Origin: Syntrophaceae bacterium UBA5764
GTDB taxonomy: Bacteria; Desulfobacterota; Syntrophia; Syntrophales; Smithellaceae
DNA: 48,516 nt
Assembly (NCBI GenBank): GCA_002418825.1
Contig: DIEW01000003.1
Span: 34,521 to 83,036, forward strand
Direction: 5' to 3'
The position numbers and the translations under genes were made by a program. This document shows positions 40,797 through 48,516 of this stretch, in pieces. Under the pieces are notes generated by a model, which did no database searches, was not told where the DNA came from, and saw only the letters and a list, made by a program, of their open reading frames with translations. Positions within the stretch are counted from its first letter, which is position 1; every line of letters begins with the position of its first letter.

Positions 40797-41963
40797 TTAA
40801 TATTCTCTTCTTCTGCCCCACGCTGCTTCGAGAATTTCCGCAAAATCGTTTTCGGAAAAAATATCATCACATTTCTGGGCCACTGTGCGGGCAACTTCGT
40901 TGAAAATATACTTCTGAACGTTCAGTTCCTTCAATGACGCAGGTAAAAAACTCAAAAGTACACGGGCGAGTTTAAGCGCGGTTTCAAGGCCCTTCCGCGC
41001 CCGGTCTTGCGGGGCAACGGCGGCGTAGACATCCAAGCCGCCTATCGCCAGCAACAATTCATCGCTGACGGGGAATTCCTTTTTTCCCATCAACTCTATA
41101 ACAGACGGCAACAGCATGCCTGTAACAACACCGACAGACAAATCAGTCGCCCGCGCGAGCTCTTCGGCCAACAGGTTAGTCGTACCGGGCCGTGTATTGT
41201 CATAAGCAATGGAAGCAACAACTGAGGCGTTAGTCAGGGCGATGCTGGTGCTTTTATTCTTCGGTCTTTTCAGCCCCTGTTCAAGACACTGAGAGAGATA
41301 ACTCAGCGCGGGGTGCGCCACAGCCGCAGTCATAGGATTATGTTTCTTGGCGGCAAACACGGCAAAAGACTGAGCAAAAGCAATGGCCGCCGATTCCGCA
41401 ACATCATCAGAACGGCAAACACTTGTCATTCTGGGATCAATTACAATGACTTCAGGATAAAGAAAATCAGATTTGATTTCTCTGTTGTCAATTATCATCG
41501 TATTGGATGATTCTCTGCCATTGGTCCGGCCGGCAGGAATAAACAGCAACGGCTTTAAAATATCATCAATTGCTTTGCCTTCATAAAAAGCAGATAAATT
41601 ATCGGCTTTTTCGGAAACAAGCACATTTACTGCCTTGGCCAAATCCACTGCAGCGCCGCTGCCCAGGGCAATGAGCGAATCACAGCCGCGCTCCGTAAAA
41701 AGGAACGCCGCCTCGCGCGCTTTAGAAATGCCCGCGTAATTTTCGACTTCATCATAAACGGCGCCGAGAACAACCATGGAGTCGGCAAAGGCCCGAACAA
41801 ATTTTTTGGTTATCCCCTCCTGTTGAACAATGCTTTTCCGGGCAATCACGAGAGGCTTCTGCGCATCATATCCGGCCAGCTCCGCAGGGATGTTTTCCAG
41901 CGAGCATTTGCCGGAAATTATTTTGGGATGCGCGAGAAATTCATAATTATATGATGCGTCCAT
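40797..41963 (-). CDS. Degenerate Fe-ADH-fold protein lacking metal ligands
   Basis: A 388-residue protein with the whole Fe-ADH layout (N-terminal NAD fold, C-terminal helices) but substituted active-site motifs. GGGSxxD becomes LGSGAAVDLAK; PTTAGTGSE becomes PAGRTNGRESS; the D-x3-H motif becomes ESAAIAFAQSF; the two ligand histidines are replaced in LLAEELARATDLSVGVVTG, where the paralogue has NLGHTIGAICHVPHG. It should therefore not bind iron like its neighbour. It may be a structural or regulatory partner, or use another chemistry. No frameshift or stop is seen, so it is retained as a gene. ATG 41963 follows AAAGG. Confidence 0.75.
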   Translation of the reverse strand: MDASYNYEFLAHPKIISGKCSLENIPAELAGYDAQKPLVIARKSIVQQEGITKKFVRAFADSMVVLGAVYDEVENYAGISKAREAAFLFTERGCDSLIALGSGAAVDLAKAVNVLVSEKADNLSAFYEGKAIDDILKPLLFIPAGRTNGRESSNTMIIDNREIKSDFLYPEVIVIDPRMTSVCRSDDVAESAAIAFAQSFAVFAAKKHNPMTAAVAHPALSYLSQCLEQGLKRPKNKSTSIALTNASVVASIAYDNTRPGTTNLLAEELARATDLSVGVVTGMLLPSVIELMGKKEFPVSDELLLAIGGLDVYAAVAPQDRARKGLETALKLARVLLSFLPASLKELNVQKYIFNEVARTVAQKCDDIFSENDFAEILEAAWGRRREY

Positions 41964-42017
41964 ATTCAAACCTTTCTTCAGCTGCTTTCCGCCTGATTTG
42001 CCGCAGGCATATGTCTC

Positions 42018-43895
42018 TCATTCTTTGATTTCGATGCCGAGACGCTTCAGAGTGCGCCTTTGAGGAACGCCATTAGAGTCAAATCCACGTAGTTTGTAAT
42101 ATTTTTTTAACATCTTTTCCAGGGGAACTGTTCTTTCCACCGCGTCGCATTTTCTACCTTCGGTAAGAAGTCTCAACGGCAAAGTGTCGTCTTTTTTCGA
42201 TATCCCTTCGCGCGTGTTCATATGGCGCTCCAGCACGTGCACGCGCTCGCCCATTTTCAAAAATTTGCGCATGCCCAAATAGGGCAGATAAGTTTTGCCC
42301 AAAACTGCGTGCCATAATTCCGAGTAGAGACTCACGTCCATCAGGTTCATCGCCAAAGGCGCGCTGTTTTGCATCAGTATTTTAATCACGGGAAAAGGCG
42401 ACATTTTAATCAGCGGCGGCTCAAACATGACCGCGTAAGCGGTAAACTGACAAATATGCATGGAATTAAGCGCCGCAAAAAAATCTTCCATGAATTTAAC
42501 CATGTAATGTTTCCAGCGCGGATTGTATGGATCAGCCATATCGTACAACACTTCAATAGCAATAATATAAGACGAGAGATGACAACCTCCGCGGTTGGCG
42601 GTGGCGTATCCCAAGCCATGGCCGATTGCGCCGCGCGGTTCGTATCCGGGAAGTTCGAGACCCTTGACATGCATGGCAAAGTCTTCACCGCCGTATTTTT
42701 TTGCCGCCAGGCGGCTGCCCTGTCCCAAATCTTTTCCGATACCCCTGCCCAGCGCAATATTTTCAATCATTTCCGCCACGCTGTCCGGCGAACCGAATTT
42801 AAGGTTTGTTTTGATAAGTCCCTTTTCCGTGGCTTCCATTGCCCAGCCCAAAGTGCCGCCCACAGAAATAGTGTCCATTCCGTATTGGGAACAAAGCTCA
42901 TTCCATTCGGAGATAATCACTGAATCAAATATTTCCAGATTGCTCCCCAGCAGATGAACCGTTTCATATTCGGGAACATGGATTTCTTTGCCATCAATGG
43001 TGCCCTTATGTCCGCATAAAATCGCGCAGGGCCTGCAGGTATCCCATTTTGTTTTGAATCTTTCAGCCATGGCCTCGCCGGATATTTTATGTACTTCTCC
43101 GTGTGAGCCACAGGTAAAGTTACGTACCGGAATGGTACCGGCGGTATTACAGGCGATAGTGGCCGAGTTGGTGCCGAACTGACGGTATGTTCCCGAAGTC
43201 ACGAAATTTCTGTTGATATATTTTAAAAACTTTTTGTTTGTCGCGAAGAATAATTTTTTATTTGCCGGAACAATTTTGATTTCTTTGCCTTTGGCGACAA
43301 TTCCTTTTATATTCTTTGCGCCCAGCACCGCGCCCATGCCGCCGCGGCCCACAAAACGATGTCCGGAACGGATATTGGCAAAACGCACCAAATTTTCTCC
43401 GGCCGGCCCGATGACCATGGCACCCGAACCTTCTTTGATGATTTCCGCTTCCGCGGCGGCGGTGTCTTTACCCCAAAGCGTATCGGCCGGTTTGAACTGG
43501 ACGCCATCATAATCAATAATGAGATAAACGGGAGAAGCGGCGCGGCCGGTTAAAATAATCGCGTCCCAGCCACTGGTTTTTACGGCCATGCCGAAAGGGC
43601 CGCCGCAGGAAGAACAATTAATGATACCGGTAAGCGGCGATTTGGATACAACCTCAAATCTGCCCGAGCACGGCGCGCCCGTGCCGGTAAGCACGCCGGT
43701 TTCGATAATAAAAATATTTTTTTCTCCCAGAGGATCAACACCCGGCTCCAGGCGGTCGTAGAGGAGCTTGAGTGCGAGACCCTTACCGCCCCAATACATG
43801 TCGCGGTCTTTAGTGTTGACGGAAGATTCAAGGAATTTTTTTGCCGTGAGATCAATTTCGAGAATACGATTGTTGGTACCGATAACTTCGCGCAT
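42018..43895 (-). CDS. Aldehyde:ferredoxin oxidoreductase (tungsto/molybdopterin)
   Basis: A 625-residue AOR-family enzyme that oxidises aldehydes to acids, or the reverse, with ferredoxin. The N-terminal pterin-binding domain has RILEIDLTAKKF, YWGGKGLALKLLYD and NCSSCGGPFGMAVKTSGWDAIILTG; GHRFVGRGGMGAVLGAKNIKGIVAKG is the AOR signature. Cysteines for the [4Fe-4S] cluster lie in WDTCRPCAILCGHKG and, later, MHICQFT. No ferredoxin-like second subunit or pterin gene adjoins. CAGGAG precedes the ATG. First gene of an operon with two Fe-ADH-type proteins and an SCP2-like protein. Confidence 0.95.
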   Translation of the reverse strand: MREVIGTNNRILEIDLTAKKFLESSVNTKDRDMYWGGKGLALKLLYDRLEPGVDPLGEKNIFIIETGVLTGTGAPCSGRFEVVSKSPLTGIINCSSCGGPFGMAVKTSGWDAIILTGRAASPVYLIIDYDGVQFKPADTLWGKDTAAAEAEIIKEGSGAMVIGPAGENLVRFANIRSGHRFVGRGGMGAVLGAKNIKGIVAKGKEIKIVPANKKLFFATNKKFLKYINRNFVTSGTYRQFGTNSATIACNTAGTIPVRNFTCGSHGEVHKISGEAMAERFKTKWDTCRPCAILCGHKGTIDGKEIHVPEYETVHLLGSNLEIFDSVIISEWNELCSQYGMDTISVGGTLGWAMEATEKGLIKTNLKFGSPDSVAEMIENIALGRGIGKDLGQGSRLAAKKYGGEDFAMHVKGLELPGYEPRGAIGHGLGYATANRGGCHLSSYIIAIEVLYDMADPYNPRWKHYMVKFMEDFFAALNSMHICQFTAYAVMFEPPLIKMSPFPVIKILMQNSAPLAMNLMDVSLYSELWHAVLGKTYLPYLGMRKFLKMGERVHVLERHMNTREGISKKDDTLPLRLLTEGRKCDAVERTVPLEKMLKKYYKLRGFDSNGVPQRRTLKRLGIEIKE

Positions 43896-44000
43896 TTTTC
43901 ACATCTCCTGATGCATTCTTTTTACGTCGCAGCTGTAAATTAGCCGCGAAAACTTCAACTTACATGCAGGTAACAGCACCGCGTGCTCACAATTTATTAT

Positions 44001-44029
44001 AGTATAAACCATTCGCTTGAATTCGTCAC
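44001..44029 (-). promoter_or_regulatory. Candidate promoter of the AOR operon
   Basis: Minus-strand GTGACG (44029-44024), 17-bp spacer, TATACT (44006-44001), about 105 bp upstream of the AOR ATG; an overlapping TATAAT adds a second possible -10. Confidence 0.55.
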
Positions 44030-44167
44030 GAACGATTTTTTGTCAAAACATACCCAAAAAAAGTTTTTAACAATAACGGGAGCGTTTACGCACAACATTT
44101 ACACGCTATTAATGTCAAAAGATTTGTAAATAGCACTGTAGTTTACAATGGAAGACGCCCAAAACAT

Positions 44168-44218
44168 GTCCGCGGAGTCATCTTTCTTCAATATATTTAA
44201 GGCGATGACCCCGCGGAC
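44168..44218. repeat. Long inverted repeat (15-bp arms, 21-nt loop)
   Basis: GTCCGCGGAGTCATC (44168-44182) and GATGACCCCGCGGAC (44204-44218) pair with one mismatch. It lies 20 nt beyond the stop of the membrane hydrolase gene (minus strand). No T run follows on either strand, so it is not a standard terminator; it could be a 3'-end stabiliser or a protein-binding site. Confidence 0.75.
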
Positions 44219-44238
44219 GGCAATAAACTACCGGCTAG

Positions 44239-46008
44239 CTACACGGGAAAATGAGTCGCCTGTCCGGCAACAATTATCCAGGTAATCAACATGGTGTTGA
44301 GAAACGCGCCGGTGTAAATATGTCCCGTTTTCCGGTAAAAGTAAGTCGAGATCAGCGCCGCAATAGTAAATATCGGGAAGAACTGAAACATCACGATAAA
44401 GAACAACGACGCATCAGGTATGGAAAGCGCTCCTCCGGCAAAAAGCGGTGCATACTGGAAAGCCTCGAATATAATATATCCGGTAATCAAAAGGAAAATA
44501 TTAATCAGCATTTCCTGCCAGGTTTTTAAATCGTCTTCCTTGCCGCGGCGCAGCTGTCCGTGCAGAATTATACCGATGATGAGGAAATAAACCGCAAACG
44601 GAATCAGGTAACTAAGAAAAATGCGGAAATGCAGAGCCGTCATCGGTTTTATCGCAAACACCCACAGACGGTAATCTGTTTTGAACAGCCAACCTGAAAA
44701 AGCCACCGTTAAATAGGCGAAAAAGCAGACAATCGCCGCCAGCAGAAAAGATTTACCCACTTTTTTCCAGGCGATTCCTTTATCCTGCCAGGTAACACCG
44801 TAGTTTACAAAGGTAGCGTTCTTGCGGTTGAAGATAAAGTGCCATAAAAGGAACAGAACAAGCGAAATCACGGCGACAAAAAGCGCCCAGTACATGATTG
44901 TCGTGGTGATATTCTGCGGCCAGAGCGCACTCCCCGCCTGATAACCCTTGCCGTGAGAAGTAATGGCGAAAATAAACAGGGGAAGAGGAATCAGCACGGT
45001 AATGATCGCTCCAATCCACCAGCTGAAACCCTTAAGTGATTTTTTCTCAGGAGTTGATTCATTTAGTTCTTTAAAGAAATTATTCTGCAGCAATAATGCG
45101 CCCAGCGGGAAGAGCAAAAGGAGCATCCCAATCATCGCGATAAAATTCCCCAGTTCCTTCCAGTACCAAATTTGATTGCCGGGAGGAATGTCCTTGCCGC
45201 CGGTAAGTGTCATTTGCATCCACTCAATCGCATTACCGATAGATTCCGTGCAAAAATGAACACGCGGATGAATAATGTTGGGTTGATATAGTTTTCTGGC
45301 CGTGCCTTCCTCGAGAGAACCGTATAATTTGCCAACTTCCACATCTTCCGTCGTCGCAAAAATTTTCTTTAACTTATCCGTTTTAACAATATCACGCGGA
45401 ACGTCTACACCCCACATCAATCTGGAAAACTCATCATACTTGGAAAAAATAATGGCCATGTTACGCGGGAAAATAGCCGTTCCTTCGGGCGCACCGTAGG
45501 TTCCGGTAGAAGAGCTGGCCAAGAGAAGCGATTTATACCCGCCAGGGTTTACCGCGGCGGCAATAACTGATGCCCAGCCTCCCATGGAATGTCCTTCCAA
45601 TCCAATATTGTTCGGATCAACAATATCGAGCGTGCGCATATATTTTAAAGAATCAAGGCCTCCAAAACCAGCAGCAAAGGCCGGCGGATCGGAAAAACCA
45701 TGACCGCTCTGGTCCATGGCCAAAACAACATATCCACGACGGGCAAATTCAATGGCAAAACCATCCTGAGTTTCGCGGGAATTGATATAACCGTGCGTAG
45801 CGACAATACCCGGCGCAGGATTTTTACTGCTTACTCCCGGCGGTATATATAAAAGCGCGCTGTTGATTCTGCCATCAGAGCCTACAAAACGCACATCTTT
45901 GATTTTAATTGTATTTCCGGCGGTTTGAATGCAATAAGCCAAAAAGCCGCCGCCAATGATGAAAAGCAGAGCGATAAAAATTAACCATTTCACCTTTTTT
46001 GAGTCCAT
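44239..46008 (-). CDS. Alpha/beta hydrolase with C-terminal multi-pass membrane domain
   Basis: A 589-residue protein. An N-terminal membrane anchor (about residues 5-25) precedes an alpha/beta hydrolase domain (about 50-300): GIVATHGYINSRE (oxyanion), LAMDQSGHGFSDPP and nucleophile Ser in GLEGHSMGGWASV. About seven hydrophobic segments follow in the C-terminal half (for example IAMIGMLLLLFPLGALLL). The hydrolase part would face outside if the anchor is N-in. The substrate is unknown; an acyl-transfer or esterase role in the envelope is possible. ATG 46008 has GGAGG 6 nt upstream; the longer frame is unsupported. A CTGTACAG palindrome lies just upstream. Confidence 0.85.
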   Translation of the reverse strand: MDSKKVKWLIFIALLFIIGGGFLAYCIQTAGNTIKIKDVRFVGSDGRINSALLYIPPGVSSKNPAPGIVATHGYINSRETQDGFAIEFARRGYVVLAMDQSGHGFSDPPAFAAGFGGLDSLKYMRTLDIVDPNNIGLEGHSMGGWASVIAAAVNPGGYKSLLLASSSTGTYGAPEGTAIFPRNMAIIFSKYDEFSRLMWGVDVPRDIVKTDKLKKIFATTEDVEVGKLYGSLEEGTARKLYQPNIIHPRVHFCTESIGNAIEWMQMTLTGGKDIPPGNQIWYWKELGNFIAMIGMLLLLFPLGALLLQNNFFKELNESTPEKKSLKGFSWWIGAIITVLIPLPLFIFAITSHGKGYQAGSALWPQNITTTIMYWALFVAVISLVLFLLWHFIFNRKNATFVNYGVTWQDKGIAWKKVGKSFLLAAIVCFFAYLTVAFSGWLFKTDYRLWVFAIKPMTALHFRIFLSYLIPFAVYFLIIGIILHGQLRRGKEDDLKTWQEMLINIFLLITGYIIFEAFQYAPLFAGGALSIPDASLFFIVMFQFFPIFTIAALISTYFYRKTGHIYTGAFLNTMLITWIIVAGQATHFPV

Positions 46009-46372
46009 AAATCCTCCAATACTGTACAGTTGTAATTGTTTATGATTATTTATGATTTGGACAAACCTTATTACAAGCAGCACATAGGGAAGTAGAGACA
46101 ATTAGCTCTAAGGAGGAGCGCGACAAATAAGGGAGACCGGAAATATTGGAAATTTTTTAAAAAGGTTTTTAATTTGATTACTTGTATTTAATAAAAAAAG
46201 AAAGCAGTGACTAGATGGCTCTTTTACCCCGATCAATTGCGCATTTTTTTTGACGGATATCATAGGACACCCCCAAAAAAAGTTTGTTAAAAAATCGCCG
46301 GGAGTTAAAAAACCATATCAACGAAATAAAGTCAACCCATATTCAACAGGGTAACTGATACGCTTTTGCGAG

Positions 46373-48154
46373 CTAACTTAAACGTTTGCTTAGTTCTTCC
46401 AGCTGCTTTTTCAGCCGTACAGGAAGTCGGTCTCCGAACTGAGCAAAATGTTTTTCGATATCCGGAATTTCTTTTTTCCAAGAATCAATATCAACCTTGA
46501 GTAATTCTTCCATGTCCGTCGCGGAAATGGATAACCCCTTAAGATCGAGATTCTCCTTTTTCGGCAACAATCCGATAGGTGTTTTAACGGCATCAACTTT
46601 TCCTTCCACCCGGTCACACATCCATTTGAGGACGCGGCTGTTCTCACCGAAGCCCGGCCATAGCCAGCGGCCATCCGCCGTTTTCCTGAACCAGTTCACA
46701 TAGAAAATTTTCGGAGCCTTGTCGCCAAGTTTGTCGCCCATATCCAGCCAATGCTGGAAATAATCACCCATATTGTAGCCGCAGAAAGGCTGCATGGCGA
46801 AGGGATCACGCCTTAAATTTCCCACCGCGCCAATGTTGGCGGCGGTTGTCTCCGAAGATGCGGTCGCGCCCAGAAAAACACCGTGGTCAAAATCGTAAGC
46901 CTCGTTCACCAGAGGCACAACGCCGGCGCGACGGCCGCCGAAGATGAAAATATCAATGGGAACACCTTCAGGCTTTTCCCAATCTTTACAAATAATTGGA
47001 CACTGTGAAGCGGGTGCGGTAAACCGGGCATTGGGATGTGCAGCAGGTTCCTTGCCTCCCGCAAACCAATCGCGTCCTTTCCAGTCAATGGCGTGTTTCG
47101 GAGGTTCACCGTCCATGCCCTCCCACCATACATCTCCGTCATCGGTCAGGGCACAGTTTGTAAAAATAATGTTTTCCTTAATTGTGTCCATCGCCACGGG
47201 ATTGGAACTGTAAGATGTGCCCGGAGCAACACCGAAAAATCCGGCTTCCGGATTGATGGCATAAAGACGACCGTCAGGACCTATTTTCATCCAGGCAATA
47301 TCATCACCAATGCACTCAGCCTTCCAACCGGGAATAGTTGGCTGAATCATGGCCAGATTGGTCTTACCGCAGGCGGAAGGAAAAGCGCCTGTAATGTGAT
47401 ATTGTTTTCCTTCGGGACTGGTAAAACGTAAAATCAGCATGTGCTCGGCCATCCAACCTTCTCTTTTGGCCATGGCCGAGGCAATACGCAGAGCAAGACA
47501 TTTTTTGCCCAAAAGGGCGTTGCCCCCGTAACCGGAACCATAAGACCAGATGAGATTTTCTTCCGGAAAATGGCTGATGTATTTTTTTTCCATGGGAGCG
47601 CAGGGCCAGGGAACATCTTTTTGCCCTTTTTCCAGCGGCGCGCCTACGGAATGCAAACAGGGAATGAATTCGCCGTCCGCGCCCAATTTATCAATAACTT
47701 TTTTCCCGACGCGCGTCATAATGTGCATATTGCAGACAACGTAGGGACTGTCCGTTATTTCTATGCCTATTTTGGCGATGGGCGAATCAACCGGCCCCAT
47801 GGAAAAAGGAATCACGTAAAGAGTTCGACCTCTCATGCATCCTGTGTAAAGAGACTTCATTGTTTTCTTTAATTCTGCAGGATCAATCCAGTTATTGGTG
47901 GGACCGGCATCAATCTGTTGAGAAGTGCTGATATAAGTTCTGGCTTCCACTCTGGCCACATCGGACGGATCGGAACGAAACAAAAAGCTATTTCCCTTTT
48001 TTTTCAACGCCACAGCCGCACCGTTTTTAACCATCCGCGACATAAGCCGATCATATTCCTCTTTGGAACCGTCGCACCAGTAAACATCGTCCGGCAGACA
48101 TATCCGCACTATTTCATCAACCCAATTTTTCAGCCTTTTGTTTCTTACTTCCAT
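46373..48154 (-). CDS. pckG: Phosphoenolpyruvate carboxykinase (GTP)
   Basis: Interconverts oxaloacetate and PEP with GTP/GDP. The GTP-class protein shows the kinase P-loop GAFPSACGKTNLAM, the substrate region TGCMRGRTLYVIPFSMGP, SYGSGYGGNALLGKKC and IFGGRRAGVVPLV. About 593 residues is normal for the GTP form. ATG 48154 is preferred over an in-frame GTG two codons earlier because AGAGG is better spaced. It lies 21 nt downstream of ppdK; together the two control the pyruvate-PEP-oxaloacetate node, typical of anaerobes growing on C2/C3 products. The 271 nt downstream (46102-46372) show no gene. Confidence 0.97.
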   Translation of the reverse strand: MEVRNKRLKNWVDEIVRICLPDDVYWCDGSKEEYDRLMSRMVKNGAAVALKKKGNSFLFRSDPSDVARVEARTYISTSQQIDAGPTNNWIDPAELKKTMKSLYTGCMRGRTLYVIPFSMGPVDSPIAKIGIEITDSPYVVCNMHIMTRVGKKVIDKLGADGEFIPCLHSVGAPLEKGQKDVPWPCAPMEKKYISHFPEENLIWSYGSGYGGNALLGKKCLALRIASAMAKREGWMAEHMLILRFTSPEGKQYHITGAFPSACGKTNLAMIQPTIPGWKAECIGDDIAWMKIGPDGRLYAINPEAGFFGVAPGTSYSSNPVAMDTIKENIIFTNCALTDDGDVWWEGMDGEPPKHAIDWKGRDWFAGGKEPAAHPNARFTAPASQCPIICKDWEKPEGVPIDIFIFGGRRAGVVPLVNEAYDFDHGVFLGATASSETTAANIGAVGNLRRDPFAMQPFCGYNMGDYFQHWLDMGDKLGDKAPKIFYVNWFRKTADGRWLWPGFGENSRVLKWMCDRVEGKVDAVKTPIGLLPKKENLDLKGLSISATDMEELLKVDIDSWKKEIPDIEKHFAQFGDRLPVRLKKQLEELSKRLS

Positions 48155-48175
48155 ATGCACCTCTTTTAAATCCGG

Positions 48176-48515
48176 CTATTTACGTTTCTTTCTAATACTT
48201 TTTCCGGCAACCTTTTTAACTGCGCTTCTTTCTTCTGCCGCCGCCTGCGCCGCCGCCAAGCGGGCAATCGGCACACGGTAGGGCGAGCAACTCACATAAT
48301 CCATGCCCACCCGGTGACAGAACATGACACTGGAAGGTTCCCCGCCGTGCTCACCGCAGATACCGACCTTAAGACCGGCACGAGCGCGGCGACCACGTTC
48401 GACGCCCATCTGAATCAGCTGGCCGACGCCGGTCTGGTCCAGAATCTGGAACGGATCAACGGGAATAATTTTTTGGGCCAAATAGCCCGGGACAAACGCG
48501 CCGACATCGTCACGG
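48176..48515 (-). CDS. ppdK: Pyruvate phosphate dikinase, C-terminal end only
   Basis: The frame is open to the right edge, so the gene is partial (last ~112 codons). It shows the PEP/pyruvate-domain end: DDVGAFVPGYLAQ, DPFQILDQTGVGQLIQMGVERG, LKVGICGEHGGEPSSVMFC (with the catalytic cysteine region), then VGMDYVSCSPYRVPIARLAAAQAA. These are diagnostic of PpdK rather than PEP synthase. The C-terminus carries an extra basic tail (VKKVAGKSIRKKRK). It is upstream of pckG in the same operon. It interconverts pyruvate and PEP with ATP, AMP and PPi. Confidence 0.95.
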   Translation of the reverse strand, partial: RDDVGAFVPGYLAQKIIPVDPFQILDQTGVGQLIQMGVERGRRARAGLKVGICGEHGGEPSSVMFCHRVGMDYVSCSPYRVPIARLAAAQAAAEERSAVKKVAGKSIRKKRK

Positions 48516-48516
48516 C

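Larger units (their letters stand above)
43896..44238. other. Intergenic region with AOR promoter and a long inverted repeat
   Basis: No gene is visible in these 343 bases. They hold a candidate promoter for the AOR operon and, towards the hydrolase gene, the long inverted repeat described separately. Confidence 0.7.

Noticed and set aside
46102..46372. Possible promoter TTGACG near 46250 (plus strand)
   Set aside because: No matching -10 and no plus-strand gene downstream.
1..48516. CRISPR arrays, insertion sequences, prophage, tRNA or rRNA genes
   Set aside because: No regular spaced repeats, transposase or integrase motifs, tRNA cloverleafs or rRNA stretches were recognised anywhere in the intergenic regions.

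Overview
The window reads as chromosomal DNA of a strictly anaerobic, Gram-negative bacterium, most likely a deltaproteobacterium of the Syntrophales/Syntrophaceae type (Syntrophus or Smithella relatives). This is an inference from gene content: a tungsten/molybdenum aldehyde:ferredoxin oxidoreductase, iron alcohol dehydrogenases, GTP-type PEP carboxykinase beside pyruvate phosphate dikinase, orphan FdhE, CoA-linked beta-oxidation-type enzymes, an NtrC/sigma54 two-component system and three tandem Hsp20 genes. No rRNA, tRNA, CRISPR array, transposase or phage gene was seen.

Layout. 1-2.8 kb (minus): trpE-trpG-trpD (trpD cut by the window edge) behind a sigma70 promoter and a classical leader-peptide attenuator with three consecutive Trp codons. 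2.9-6.0 kb: an SPFH/prohibitin-type membrane protein, a diadenylate cyclase fused to a YbbR region, and a ferritin-like protein. 6.0-9.2 kb (minus): NtrC-type regulator and membrane histidine kinase; just upstream, on the opposite strand, a sigma54-type promoter is followed about 125 nt later by a strong intrinsic terminator, which predicts a small RNA. 9.6-15.2 kb (minus): rarA, a small Cys-rich protein, trpB2 with its own Trp leader peptide and terminator, a TudS/YbgA-type protein and a glycerol-3-phosphate dehydrogenase. 15.4-17 kb (plus): MORN-repeat protein and universal stress protein. 17-19.7 kb (minus): phospholipase D-like protein, LpoA-like lipoprotein, surE.

19.7-24.5 kb is a proteostasis block: gmhA-grpE-dnaK (minus), divergent from three hsp20 genes (plus). 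24.6-29.6 kb (minus): fdhE, then mscS, a glycosyltransferase-phosphatase fusion and an NhaD-type antiporter, which together look like a salt/osmotic operon. 30-38.8 kb (mostly plus): a DUF2179 membrane protein, then CoA and carbonyl metabolism (enoyl-CoA hydratase, SMP-30 lactonase, MaoC hydratase, 2-hydroxyacid dehydrogenase, thiolase, ThDP enzyme, quinone oxidoreductase) and a patatin. 38.8-43.9 kb (minus): an operon of aldehyde:ferredoxin oxidoreductase, a degenerate Fe-ADH paralogue, an SCP2-like protein and a canonical Fe-ADH. 44-48.5 kb (minus): a membrane alpha/beta hydrolase, pckG and the 3' end of ppdK.

The most notable signals are regulatory: two separate ribosome-mediated Trp attenuators (trpEGD and orphan trpB2), and a candidate sigma54-driven small RNA beside an NtrC-type two-component system. 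Among proteins, the cyclase-YbbR fusion with an altered RHR motif, the metal-ligand-less Fe-ADH paralogue and the glycosyltransferase-HAD fusion deserve attention.
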